From Prevotellaceae bacterium (GTDB taxonomy: Bacteria > Bacteroidota > Bacteroidia > Bacteroidales > Bacteroidaceae): a DNA stretch of 64,000 bases. Where the stretch lies: NCBI GenBank assembly GCA_021204865.1, contig JAJPYQ010000032.1, positions 12,048-76,047 on the forward strand, read 5' to 3'. The translations under genes were made by a program, and so were the position numbers. Below the pieces are notes generated by a model. The model was not told the origin of the DNA. It ran no database searches and saw only the letters and a program-made list of their open reading frames with translations. Shown here one piece after another: positions 16,741 through 25,800 of the stretch; the stretch's first letter is position 1, and each line of letters opens with the position of its first letter.

Positions 16741-18120
16741 GTGAATATGAGAAGGAAGTGGTATTACGTTGGTGGCGGCTGTGCCGCTGTGGCTGCCGTG
16801 TGCTTGGTGCTTTGGCTGTGCCTGCGCCCTCGGGGAGGGGACTGCTCCTCGGCGTTGCCCAAGGAGGCGACGCTTGTGGCGAGGATTGACCTCAGGGGGC
16901 TGCTCGAGCAAGGAGGCATTAGCGAGAAGGGCTTGCCACTGATGGCGGACAAGGAGCTTGCTACGGGGGGTATTGACCTCTGTCGCCCCTCGTACGGCTT
17001 CGTGTGCCGAGGCTACTGCGGGGCGGTCGTCCCTCTGAGCGACAGGGACGCCTTCCTCAGGCAGACGGCCGAGCTTCACGGCAAGGTCTCGAGGCAGGGA
17101 GGCTTGCGCTGGACGGTGTTCGGGGGCAGCTGGCTGGTGGCGTTGGACAGGGAGAAGCTCGTCGCCATAGGTCCCGCCACGACGCAGGAGCAAGAGGGGC
17201 TGCGTGAGCTGCTCGCCAGCTGCATGAGGCAGAAGAGCACCGAAGTGGATGGGGAGCTGCTTAAGGCTCTCGGGCAGAGGCAGGAGCCTGTCTGCTTCGC
17301 AACCAACGGGGAGATGCTGCCAGAGAGCCTGACCGCTTGCCTCAAGGCAGCCTTGCCCGAGGGCGTGACGCTCGGCGACTTCGCCCTTAGCGCAGGCTTG
17401 CGGGCGGAGGACGGAGCCTTGACCCTTAGGCTCAACGTGGACGGCAGAAGCAAGAAGGCGAGGGCGTTCCTCACCGAGCTCGACAGCGTGCTGCGCCCTA
17501 TTGACACCTATATGCCCGCCTGCGAGCAGCCTTTTCTGCACCTTGAGGCGGGGCTTAGCGGGGAGAGGCTGCTGGAGCTGCTGCGAGGCAACCCGAGGAC
17601 ACGCACCGCCCTCTTGGCAGCCAACATGGCGGTGGACTTGGACATGGCGGTGAAGAGCATTGATGGAGACATCTCGCTCACGATGCCCACGTTCGCCCTC
17701 TTCGAGGCGCAGGTGGCGGTGCAGGCGGAGCTGAGGGACAGCGCCTTTATGGGCAACATCAAGGACTGGACGGGCTTGAAGATAGTCCCCGCCCGCAACG
17801 ACTTCTACCTCTGCTCCTACCGTGGCGCGGCTTGCTACTTCGGCTTGCTCGGGGGCAGGCTCGTCGTTACCAACGCCGAGAGGTATACCCTCGCCCCCGC
17901 CTTAGCCTCGCCCTTGCCCAAGGAGGCGCAAGGGCAAAAGGTGTACGCAGCCTTGGACTTCTCGGGCATCTCCGAGCTGCTCACCTTCCTGCCCGGGCAG
18001 AGAAGCCTTAGCAAGATAGAGACGCTGACGCTTAGCTCCAAGGACGTGCGGGAGTGGACACTGACGCTGAGGGCTGGGCAAGGCGAGGACTTGCTGCGCT
18101 ATCTCTTAAAGGGGGAGTGA
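16741..18120 (+). CDS. DUF4836-like exported or anchored protein
   Basis: A 459-aa protein with a membrane helix at residues 8-27 (YYVGGGCAAVAAVCLVLWLC) and a large extracytoplasmic part. The segment ALPKEATLVARIDLRGLLEQGG resembles the opening of DUF4836 proteins of Bacteroidota, so I propose that family with moderate confidence. It is rich in paired cysteines (for example CRPSYGFVCRGYC). The function is unknown. GTG 16741 or ATG 16747 could be the start. The AmgK-RapZ-MurU fusion follows after 4 bp, so the two are probably coexpressed. Confidence 0.6.
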   Translation: MNMRRKWYYVGGGCAAVAAVCLVLWLCLRPRGGDCSSALPKEATLVARIDLRGLLEQGGISEKGLPLMADKELATGGIDLCRPSYGFVCRGYCGAVVPLSDRDAFLRQTAELHGKVSRQGGLRWTVFGGSWLVALDREKLVAIGPATTQEQEGLRELLASCMRQKSTEVDGELLKALGQRQEPVCFATNGEMLPESLTACLKAALPEGVTLGDFALSAGLRAEDGALTLRLNVDGRSKKARAFLTELDSVLRPIDTYMPACEQPFLHLEAGLSGERLLELLRGNPRTRTALLAANMAVDLDMAVKSIDGDISLTMPTFALFEAQVAVQAELRDSAFMGNIKDWTGLKIVPARNDFYLCSYRGAACYFGLLGGRLVVTNAERYTLAPALASPLPKEAQGQKVYAALDFSGISELLTFLPGQRSLSKIETLTLSSKDVREWTLTLRAGQGEDLLRYLLKGE

Positions 18121-18124
18121 GGCG

Positions 18125-20317
18125 ATGGAGAGGCTTCTGCAACTGTTCGAGGCTTACACAGGCAAGCCCGCCCTCTCCCATAAGGCTCTGAACGAGGGCG
18201 GGGGGAGCAACCGAAGGTACTACAGGCTCGAGGCGGAAGGCGTCTCGCTTGTGGGAGTGATAGGCTCTGACGTGGAGGAGAACGCCGCCTTCATCTATCT
18301 CTCACGGCACTTCCTCTCGAAGGGCTTGCCCGTGCCTCGGGTGCTCGCACGGGACGAGACGGGGCTGCGCTACCTTCAGGACGACCTTGGCGACCTCACG
18401 CTCTACGACGCACTGGCCAAGGGCAGGGCGAGCGGCGACTACTCCGAGGAGGAGAAGGCTCTGCTCCGCAAGGCGATGGAGCTGCTGCCACGGGTGCAGA
18501 TGCTGGGGGGCGAGGGCTTGGACTACTCAAGGTGCTACCCGCAGGCGGCGCTGGACGAGACGAGCGTGATGTTCGACCTCAACTACTTCAAGTACTGCTT
18601 CCTAAAGACCTCGGGGCTCGAGTTCAACGAGCTACGCCTCGAAGAGGACTTCCGCAGGCTGGCGAAGGACATCACCGCCGAGTGCCCGCTCCAAAGCCAC
18701 TCGGGCACGTTTATGTACCGCGACTACCAGGCGCGCAACATCATGCTTAGCCCCTCGGGGGAGCTTGCTTTGATAGATTATCAAGGCGGCAGGCGGGGAC
18801 CCTTGCAGTACGACGTGGCGAGCTTCCTCTTTCAAGCCTCGGCACGATACTCGGACGAGCTTAGGGAGGAGCTGCTCGAGGTCTACCTCAAGAGCCTCTC
18901 CAAGCAACCGAGGGTTGAAACCCACGGCTATCCCTCCGAAGCACCTCCGGCGCTTTTTGAGGCAGCCTTCCGCCAGCGCCTGCGCCTCTTCGTCCTCTTC
19001 CGCCTGCTTCAGGTGCTGGGGGCTTACGGCTTCCGTGGGCGCTTCGAGCGCAAGCAGTACTTCCTCCTTAGCATCCCTCCCGCCCTCGAGAGCCTGCGCT
19101 CGCTGCTTAAGCGTGGGGCATGCCCTTACCCCTACCTCGCCGAGCTGCTTACCCAGCTCTCTGCGGATAAACCCCAGGCAAAGCCCGACGACGGCTTGAC
19201 GGTGCGCATAACCAGCTTCTCTTATAAGAAGGGAATACCGACGGATGATAGCGGACACGGCGGAGGCTACGTCTTCGACTGCCGAGGGACGCACAACCCC
19301 GCGAAGCTCCCACAATACCAACATCTCACGGGCCTGGACGAGCCTGTCATCCGCTTCCTCGAGCAGGACGGGGAGATGCCGCGCCTGCTCGAGCCAGTCT
19401 TCCAGCTTGCCGACGCTCACGTTGAGCGTTACCTCGAGCGGGGCTTCACCAGCCTCTCCTTCTCGTTCGGCTGCACGGGCGGGCAGCACCGCAGCGTATA
19501 CGCCGCCCAGCGCCTTGCCGAGCATCTCAACCGCAAGTACGGCATCCGCGTGGAGCTTCTGCACCGAGAGCAAGGCTTGCACAACGTCCTTCAGCCCGAG
19601 AGGCGCACCGCCATGGTCCTCGCCGCGGGTCTCGGCACGCGTCTGCTCCCACTGACGCTCACCCGCCCCAAGGCTCTCGTCGAGGTAGGCGGCAAGCCCC
19701 TCATAGAGATTGTCACAGGCAAGCTCCGCCGCGCAGGCTTCCGTGACATCGTGGTCAACACCCACCACCTCGCCCCCATGCTCGAGCGTTGGCTCCAGGG
19801 GAGGCAAGGCTTCAAGGTAAGCCGCGAAGAGCCGCGGCTGCTCGGCACTGGCGGAGCCGTCCGTCAAGCCATCCCCCTCTTCGGACGAGCCGAGAGGGTG
19901 CTCTTCCACAACGTCGACATACTCTCCGACGCCTCGCTCACCCGCTTCTGGCAGGCGGGCGAAGGGGCGGACGCGACGCTCCTCGTCAGCCAACGCAAGA
20001 CACGCCGCTACCTGCTCCTCAGCCAAGACCTCCGCCTCCGGGGATGGACGGACAGCGAGACGGGAGAGCTTCGCACGCCTTATCCCGACCTCCAGCCCGG
20101 GCAATGCCTGAGGCTCGCCTTCAGCGGCATACACCAGATGAGGCGCGCGCTTTGGCAGGAGATGGCGGACTGGCCCGAGAGCTTCAGCGTCATCGACTTC
20201 TACCTCCAACGCTGCCAACGCTTTGTCATCAAAGGCTACATCCAGCCCGACCTCAAGCTGCTCGACGCGGGAAAACACGAGGCGCTCCAACAAGCCGAAC
20301 GCTTCCTCTCACGTTAA
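18125..20317 (+). CDS. Three-domain fusion: AmgK-like sugar kinase, RapZ C-terminal domain, MurU-like nucleotidyltransferase
   Basis: A 730-aa fusion. Residues 1-335 form an APH-fold kinase like AmgK: GGGSNRRYYRLE near 22, catalytic Asp200 in YRDYQARNIML and metal Asp218 in IDYQGGRRGP. Residues 358-490 match the RapZ C-terminal domain, with FSFGCTGGQHRSVYAAQRLA near 450. Residues 495-730 form a sugar-1-phosphate nucleotidyltransferase like MurU (AMVLAAGLGTRLLPLTLTRP, then LFHNVDILSD). In Pseudomonas, AmgK and MurU turn recycled MurNAc into UDP-MurNAc; the E. coli RapZ C-terminal domain senses GlcN6P. One polypeptide could therefore phosphorylate, sense and activate amino sugars; that role is inferred. 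A dispersed repeat encodes residues of about 260-280. Confidence 0.85.
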   Translation: MERLLQLFEAYTGKPALSHKALNEGGGSNRRYYRLEAEGVSLVGVIGSDVEENAAFIYLSRHFLSKGLPVPRVLARDETGLRYLQDDLGDLTLYDALAKGRASGDYSEEEKALLRKAMELLPRVQMLGGEGLDYSRCYPQAALDETSVMFDLNYFKYCFLKTSGLEFNELRLEEDFRRLAKDITAECPLQSHSGTFMYRDYQARNIMLSPSGELALIDYQGGRRGPLQYDVASFLFQASARYSDELREELLEVYLKSLSKQPRVETHGYPSEAPPALFEAAFRQRLRLFVLFRLLQVLGAYGFRGRFERKQYFLLSIPPALESLRSLLKRGACPYPYLAELLTQLSADKPQAKPDDGLTVRITSFSYKKGIPTDDSGHGGGYVFDCRGTHNPAKLPQYQHLTGLDEPVIRFLEQDGEMPRLLEPVFQLADAHVERYLERGFTSLSFSFGCTGGQHRSVYAAQRLAEHLNRKYGIRVELLHREQGLHNVLQPERRTAMVLAAGLGTRLLPLTLTRPKALVEVGGKPLIEIVTGKLRRAGFRDIVVNTHHLAPMLERWLQGRQGFKVSREEPRLLGTGGAVRQAIPLFGRAERVLFHNVDILSDASLTRFWQAGEGADATLLVSQRKTRRYLLLSQDLRLRGWTDSETGELRTPYPDLQPGQCLRLAFSGIHQMRRALWQEMADWPESFSVIDFYLQRCQRFVIKGYIQPDLKLLDAGKHEALQQAERFLSR
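18904..18966 (+). repeat. 57-bp dispersed repeat inside the fusion gene
   Basis: CAACCGAGGGTTGA followed by AACCCACGGCTATCC and CACCTCCGGCGCTTTTTGAG matches the minus-strand element at 8320-8376 without gaps. It is read in frame as ETHGYPSEAPPALFEAA within the kinase domain, and this is a different reading frame from the one used in trxB. Confidence 0.8.
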
Positions 20318-20319
20318 GC

Positions 20320-20434
20320 CTGTATAGCACCCTTCGTGGCGACTGTATAACACCCTTGAGACAACCCCTCGCAAGGGGCTCGACTGAACCCCTCGCAAGG
20401 GGCTCGACCGGACCCCTCGCAAGGGGTTCCCTGG
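20320..20434. repeat. Mixed tandem arrays, 23-24 bp units
   Basis: Two units starting CTGTATAGCACCCTT / CTGTATAACACCCTT are 23 bp apart. Three 24-bp units follow, built on the palindrome CCCCTCGCAAGGGG. A divergent reverse-complement version of the first type lies at 32372-32411. A weak -7 element (TAACTTCG, 20519-20526) precedes the caspase gene. Confidence 0.8.
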
Positions 20435-20566
20435 CGACTCATATACAGTCGCAACGGCTCCCCAAGGCTGGGGACAAAAATAGTCAGCCCGTGGCCGCCG
20501 CGGAGCTTGTATTATACTTAACTTCGCGCTTGCCCCGCCAACGCCGCGGCGAGGGTATCGGAATCG

Positions 20567-21523
20567 ATGAAGCACTACGTGCCACTAAGTTTGCATCTCC
20601 CCATCCCAAACCCTTCCCCAGGAAAGGGCTTAGTCGCTTCGCTCCGAACACACTATCGCAACAATCCCCTAAGGCTATGCCTCACGGTGGCGCTGCTTGC
20701 ACTGGCATCGCTCTCAGCGGCTCAGCAGAGGCACGCCCTCGTGATAGGTCTTGGCGAGCAGCAGGACGAGGCTTGGGGCAAGGTGAACGGCGACCGCGAC
20801 GTCCCCCTCGTCAGAGGCATGCTCCAAGAGGCTGGCTTCGGGGACATCGCCGAGCTGGTTAACGCCCAAGCCACCAAGGAGGGCATAGTGAAGGCGATGG
20901 AGGCTCTCTGCGGGAGGTGCAAGCGGGGGGACATCGTCTACGTGCACTTCTCGGGGCACGGGCAGCAGATGACTGACCTCGACGGCGACGAGGCGGACGG
21001 CCTTGACGAGACGTGGGTGCCCTACGACGCCTGCCGCAAGCCCTGCGAGCAGGACCAAGGGGAGAGGCATCTCAGCGACGACGAGGTGTACCTGCTGCTC
21101 TCCTCTATAAGGAAGGCAATAGGCGAGGAGGGGAAGCTGCTGGTGGTGATAGACGCCTGCCACAGCGGCGACGCTTCCCGTGGCCAGGAGCAGGACGACG
21201 GGGCTGCGGTGAGAGGGGCGTGGGAGGTGTTCCGCTTAGACCAAGGCGGCACGGTAGCCAAGACCCTCGGGCAAAGGCAGGAGCAGTGGGTGACGGTGAG
21301 CGCCTGCAAGAGCTACCAGAACAACGAGGAGCTCAGGGGCAAGAGGGTAGGGAAGCTCACCTACGCCCTCTCGGAGCTTGCCAAGGGAGGCAAGAGGAGC
21401 AACGAGGAGGTGGAGGCGCGGCTGCAAGCCTTCATGCAGGACAATCCCGGCAGGCTGCCCCAGACCCCCGAGGTCACGGGCTTGAAGGGAGAGATGAACA
21501 TCACGGACGTTATATGTAACTGA
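20567..21523 (+). CDS. Caspase-family peptidase (C14), exported
   Basis: A 318-aa caspase-fold protease. The p20-like core starts RHALVIGLGEQQDEAWGKVN. The catalytic His131 is in VHFSGHGQQMTD and the catalytic Cys198 in VVIDACHSGDASRG. A hydrophobic stretch at 36-52 (LRLCLTVALLALASLSAAQQ) looks like a signal peptide, so the enzyme should act in the periplasm. The 35 residues before it are unusual for a signal n-region and are rich in repeat-like sequence (PNPSPGKG); the true start could be a later non-ATG codon. First gene of an operon with an ECF sigma factor 2 bp downstream. Confidence 0.88.
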   Translation: MKHYVPLSLHLPIPNPSPGKGLVASLRTHYRNNPLRLCLTVALLALASLSAAQQRHALVIGLGEQQDEAWGKVNGDRDVPLVRGMLQEAGFGDIAELVNAQATKEGIVKAMEALCGRCKRGDIVYVHFSGHGQQMTDLDGDEADGLDETWVPYDACRKPCEQDQGERHLSDDEVYLLLSSIRKAIGEEGKLLVVIDACHSGDASRGQEQDDGAAVRGAWEVFRLDQGGTVAKTLGQRQEQWVTVSACKSYQNNEELRGKRVGKLTYALSELAKGGKRSNEEVEARLQAFMQDNPGRLPQTPEVTGLKGEMNITDVICN

Positions 21524-21525
21524 AG

Positions 21526-22164
21526 ATGCCTAAGTCAATTTCATTCTGGCCTAAGCACGCCTACGAGGGGGAGACGGTGTACACGGACACGGAGTACGTC
21601 AACGGTCTCCTCAAGGACGAGAAGGTGCAGGCTGCCCTCTACAAGAACTGGCGAAGCTACTTCGAGGAGCACGCGGGCGGCGTGTTCTTCAACCTTGGGG
21701 GAAGGGAGAGGGACATCGTGCAAGACACCTTCGTCATCCTCTGGAAGAAGGTGCAGCACGGGCAGATAAGCGTAAAGGAGGGAAGGCTGTGCGGCAGGGG
21801 AGGCAAGCCCTTCACCAGCACCTTGTCTACCTATATGATGGCTATAGCCAAGCGCAACAACCTGGAGAACGTGAAGCAGACGACGGGCAACCTCTCCCTC
21901 GACGAGACGATAGCCAAGGAGACCGCCGACGAGCAGGAGGACACGAAGATGAAGCTGAGGGAGATAGTGGCGAGCCTGCTGGTGACGATGTCCCCCGTCT
22001 GCAAGCAGATACTCACCCTCTTCTATTACAACGGCCTCAGGCTCGACGAGATAATGTGGCGTCTGAACTCTTACCGCAGCAAGGACGCTCTGAAGACACA
22101 GAAGAACAAGTGCCTCAACCGCCTCCGCAAGCTTGCCACTGAGCAATACAATAAGCAGCTATGA
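21526..22164 (+). CDS. ECF-type RNA polymerase sigma factor
   Basis: A 212-aa sigma-70-like protein. Region 2 includes RERDIVQDTFVILWKKVQHG near residue 65, and STLSTYMMAIAKRNNLENV follows. Region 4 contains SPVCKQILTLFYYNGLRLDE near 160, though its helix-turn-helix departs from the common form (MWRLNSYRSKDALKTQKNK). It is wedged between a caspase gene (2 bp) and a membrane protein gene whose ATG overlaps its stop, as sigma/anti-sigma pairs do. Its target promoters cannot be read here, but autoregulation of this operon is plausible. Confidence 0.88.
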   Translation: MPKSISFWPKHAYEGETVYTDTEYVNGLLKDEKVQAALYKNWRSYFEEHAGGVFFNLGGRERDIVQDTFVILWKKVQHGQISVKEGRLCGRGGKPFTSTLSTYMMAIAKRNNLENVKQTTGNLSLDETIAKETADEQEDTKMKLREIVASLLVTMSPVCKQILTLFYYNGLRLDEIMWRLNSYRSKDALKTQKNKCLNRLRKLATEQYNKQL

Positions 22165-22820
22165 ACACGGACTATCAGGACTACATAGACGACTACCTGC
22201 TCGGACGTATGACCGACGAGCAGAAGGCGCGCTTCGAGGCTATGCTCGACGAGGACACGGAGCTGCGTGAGAGCCTGCGGCTGACGAGGATGGTGAGCGA
22301 GGAGCTGCGGACTGAGATGGAGCTGAGGGAGAGGATGCGAAGGTGGGACAGAGAGGCTGCCCCAAGGAGGAAGAGGCGCAGGCGGTGGCAGTGGCTGGGG
22401 GGCATAGCCGCCGTGCTTGTGGTAGGCTTAGTTATAAGCACCCTCGTGGTGGGAAGGAGGGGAAGCGTCAGCGCCCCCGAGCCTGAGGCTGCCCTGAGGG
22501 GAAGCGACGACCTCGAGGAGATAAGGCTCTTGATGGAGGCAGGCAAGTGGGAGGAGGCACTGGCGCAGATTGACTTGGGATTGCTTGAGGCAAGGGACGG
22601 GCTCGAGAACGTATGCGCTGCCGAAGGGGAGGAGGAAGACTACGCAAGGGAGGAGTGCAAGCTTCGCCTGAGCCTGCTTTCGTGGCTAAGGGTGCAGGCA
22701 CTGCTCGGGCTGGGCAGGAGGGACGAGGCGCTTCAGCTGCTCGACAGCCTACGCACGAGCGACGACGAGGATGCCCCGAGGGCTGATTCCATATACCTTT
22801 ATATAAAGGCTAACCAATAA
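22161..22820 (+). CDS. Single-pass membrane protein, probable anti-sigma factor
   Basis: A 219-aa protein. The cytoplasmic part (1-75) begins YQDYIDDYLLGRMTDEQKAR, the helical pattern seen at the start of many Bacteroidota anti-sigma factors, and ends in a strongly basic stretch. One helix at about 77-97 (WLGGIAAVLVVGLVISTLVV) follows. The periplasmic remainder of about 120 aa contains two TPR-like hairpins. No zinc-binding HxxxCxxC motif is seen. The ATGA overlap with the sigma gene, the topology and the order support an anti-sigma role. The periplasmic part could be the substrate of the adjoining caspase or CHAT proteases; that is inference. Confidence 0.7.
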   Translation: MNTDYQDYIDDYLLGRMTDEQKARFEAMLDEDTELRESLRLTRMVSEELRTEMELRERMRRWDREAAPRRKRRRRWQWLGGIAAVLVVGLVISTLVVGRRGSVSAPEPEAALRGSDDLEEIRLLMEAGKWEEALAQIDLGLLEARDGLENVCAAEGEEEDYAREECKLRLSLLSWLRVQALLGLGRRDEALQLLDSLRTSDDEDAPRADSIYLYIKANQ

Positions 22821-22828
22821 CCAATGAT

Positions 22829-25800
22829 ATGAGAAGCATAAGGATCATCGCCGCCATAGCCTTGGCGGCATTGCTCTCGCTCCCAGCCTTCGGGCAGATA
22901 CAGGAGACTATGAACAACGCCTTCGCCCTGAGCAAGGCGAAGCAGTACACCGAGGCTGCCGATGCCTTCCGCTCCGTGAGGGAGGCGACCAGCCACAAGC
23001 GCACTGCCGACGAGCGCACGCTCTTCGGCATCAGCAGCCTTATGCTAAGCACGTGCTGCTACCACTCCAACCAGTACGAGGAGGGATACCTCGTGGCTAA
23101 AGCCTTGCTCACGGACGTGCCCGAGGGGGTGGACAAGGCGACGGTGGTGCAGTACTACGAGCTTAACGGCTACTGTGTCGCCCTCGACCTGATGAAGAAC
23201 GAGAGCAGGAGGTACGACGAGGCGAGGCAGCTGCTCGAGGAACTGCTGCCCCTCGCCGACGCTGATATGCAGGAGCGCATAGCCAAGCGGCTGCCCTTGG
23301 CTTGGTATATGCAGGGGAGTACGCTGAGCATTGGGCTTAGTGACAGCGAGGCGCTGGAGTGCTTCCTTAAGGCGGCGAAGGGCTTCCACGAGATAGGAGA
23401 CACGGAGGACGAGCTGTCTGCCTTGGCGAGGATAGCAAGCATTAAGAGGAGCCAGAACGACTTCGGCGGGGCGCTTGAGGCTTATCGTCAAGGGGCTTCG
23501 TTAGCCTCCTCGACGGGCAGCGCTGAGAAGCTTATGACGATGCTCGATGGTATGAGCGACGTGTACTCCTCGCTGTGCAGCGCCGAGGGGATGGCTGCCG
23601 TTGAGAGTGAGATGGACTCAGTGGCAAGGGCTAACACGGGCAACGCCAAGCTTCAGTACGCCTATAATAAAAGGAAGGGCGACGAGGCTCGAGGGCAGGG
23701 GCAGCTCCAGCTTGCGGAGCTGTGGTACCGCAAGAACGACGCTCTCGCCCCCGAGGCTGACATGGAAGGCGTGCAGACGATAGCTCTCAGAGACCTCTAC
23801 CAGCAGATGGGGCAGTATGACCTTGCCCTCCGCTATGCCGAGGAGGACGTGAGGCGGATGGAAGGCGTAAGCTTGGAGAAGCCCACGGCTGTGGCTCTCG
23901 CTTACTCCGACGTGGCTTACATCTACCGTCTGATGGGGGACAGCCTCAACTGCTTCAGGACCTTGGACAAGATGTTCGGCTACCTTAACGAGATTGACGA
24001 GCCTCGAACGCAGCACGTGCTTTACGACGCTCGGGGGCTGGCTTACGCCTACTTCAAGAACTACGAGGCGGCGTTGAAGGACTATCAGAAGGGCGACGCT
24101 ATTATGGCAACGAAGTACGGGGAGGACGACGGCGACCGCGTCACCCTGCTTGCCCTTATGGGCGGAGCGCAGGGCAAGCTGGGCAACTACGAGGAGTCGA
24201 GGGAGCTTTACGTCAAGTACGCCCAGCGGGTGAAGGCGGTGTACGGGGAGAACAGCATAAGCTACGTCTGCGCCCTCTACTACCTTGCCAACGCCGAGGC
24301 CTTGGCTGGCGACTTGGAGAGGGGAAGCCAAGACTACGAGACGGCCATCGCCTTGCTGAGGGGCGTAGTCAAGAGCCAGCTGCCTTACACCACCCCCGCC
24401 GAGAGGGAGGCGCTCTGGGCTAACTTCACCGACATGCTCTCCTCTATGGCGCCCTTCGCCCTCGAGATGGGGGCTACCAACGACAGCTTCACACGCTCCT
24501 GCTACGACGCCCTCGTGCTGCTCAAGGCGTTCCTCTTGGAGACGGAGCGCACCGCCTACGACATCATCAAGCGAAGCGGAACGGAGGCTGACCTCGAGGC
24601 GTTCCAGGAGGCGGCGGCACTCGAGAGCCGCATCAAGGACTTGCAGAAGAGCTACAGCGACAACGCCGACGAGATACTCACGCTCTCCCAAGAGCTCGAG
24701 CAGAAGAACAAGGCACTCGCCGCACGCTGTAGGGCTTACGGCGACATCACCTCCCCGATGGACGTGGACTACTCTCAGGTCAGGGAGGCTCTCCGCGAGG
24801 GCGACGTGCTGATAGACTTCACGGACTACGTCTCGGAGACCAGAGGCAGGAAGTACGCCGCCTTCGTCGTAAGCCCGGGGCAGGAGTACCCACGGCTGCT
24901 CCCCCTCTTCGCCGAGGCGCAGATAGACTCGCTCGGGGCGAGGAAGCCTGACAACTACTACCTCGAGCCCGTCGCCTCCAGCCTGCGCCAGCTCCTGTGG
25001 CAGCCCCTCGAGCCTTACGCCACGGAGGGCAAGACGGTCTACTACGTGCCATCGCAGCTGCTCTTCAACGTCGCCCTCGAGGCCATCCCGCTTGAGGACG
25101 GCAGCATCCTCGGCGACCACTACAACTTCGTGCGCCTCTCGTCTGCACGTGAGGTGGCTCGCTACGGGCAGAGCCTCGCCTTGACGAGGGGAGGGGAGAG
25201 GGCAGTGCTCTACGGAGGCTTGCACTACGACGTTGACGCGCAGGAGATGGCTCGGGAGGCCGCCAAGTACGACCTCAGCCCTCTTCTGGCTATGCGCGGG
25301 GCAGCGGGCGGCGGCACGAAGCCCTTCGAAGACCTCTCAGGCACGAAGGCGGAGATAGAGGAGGTCGGCAGGATACTCACCGAGGGGAGCGTCGAGGTGA
25401 CCACCTACAGCGGGGCGGACGGCACGGCGGAGTCGTTCCTCAGCCTCGACGGCCAAGCCCCCGCCATCCTGCACCTTGCGACGCACGGCTTCTACTACAC
25501 CCCTCAGGCTGCCCAGAGCGTTGACTACCTTAAGGGGCAGACGGACGCGATGCGGCTCTCGGGACTTGTCTTCAGCGGAGGCAACGCCGCATGGCTCGGC
25601 AAGGAGCTGCCCGAGGGCGTGCTGGGAGGCATACTGACAGCCGACGACATCTCCCGCCTCGACCTTCAGGGTGCGGAGCTCGTGGTGCTATCCGCCTGCC
25701 AGACCGGGCAAGGCGAGGCGACCTCCGAGGGCTTGTACGGCCTTCAGCGAGCCTTCAAGAAGGCGGGGGCAAGGGCGATGGTGATGACGCTCTGGAGCGT

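Noticed and set aside
18632-20293. Minus-strand ORF of 553 aa opposite the fusion gene
   Set aside because: Shadow frame of a high-GC coding region; the plus strand has clear domain motifs and this frame has none.
19789-20862. Plus-strand ORF of 357 aa across the end of the fusion gene
   Set aside because: An out-of-frame run through the MurU-like domain and the repeat array; Arg/Pro-rich and without motifs.
23618-25225. Minus-strand ORF of 535 aa opposite the CHAT gene
   Set aside because: Shadow of the TPR-CHAT coding frame; Leu/Val/Arg-rich composition with no motif.
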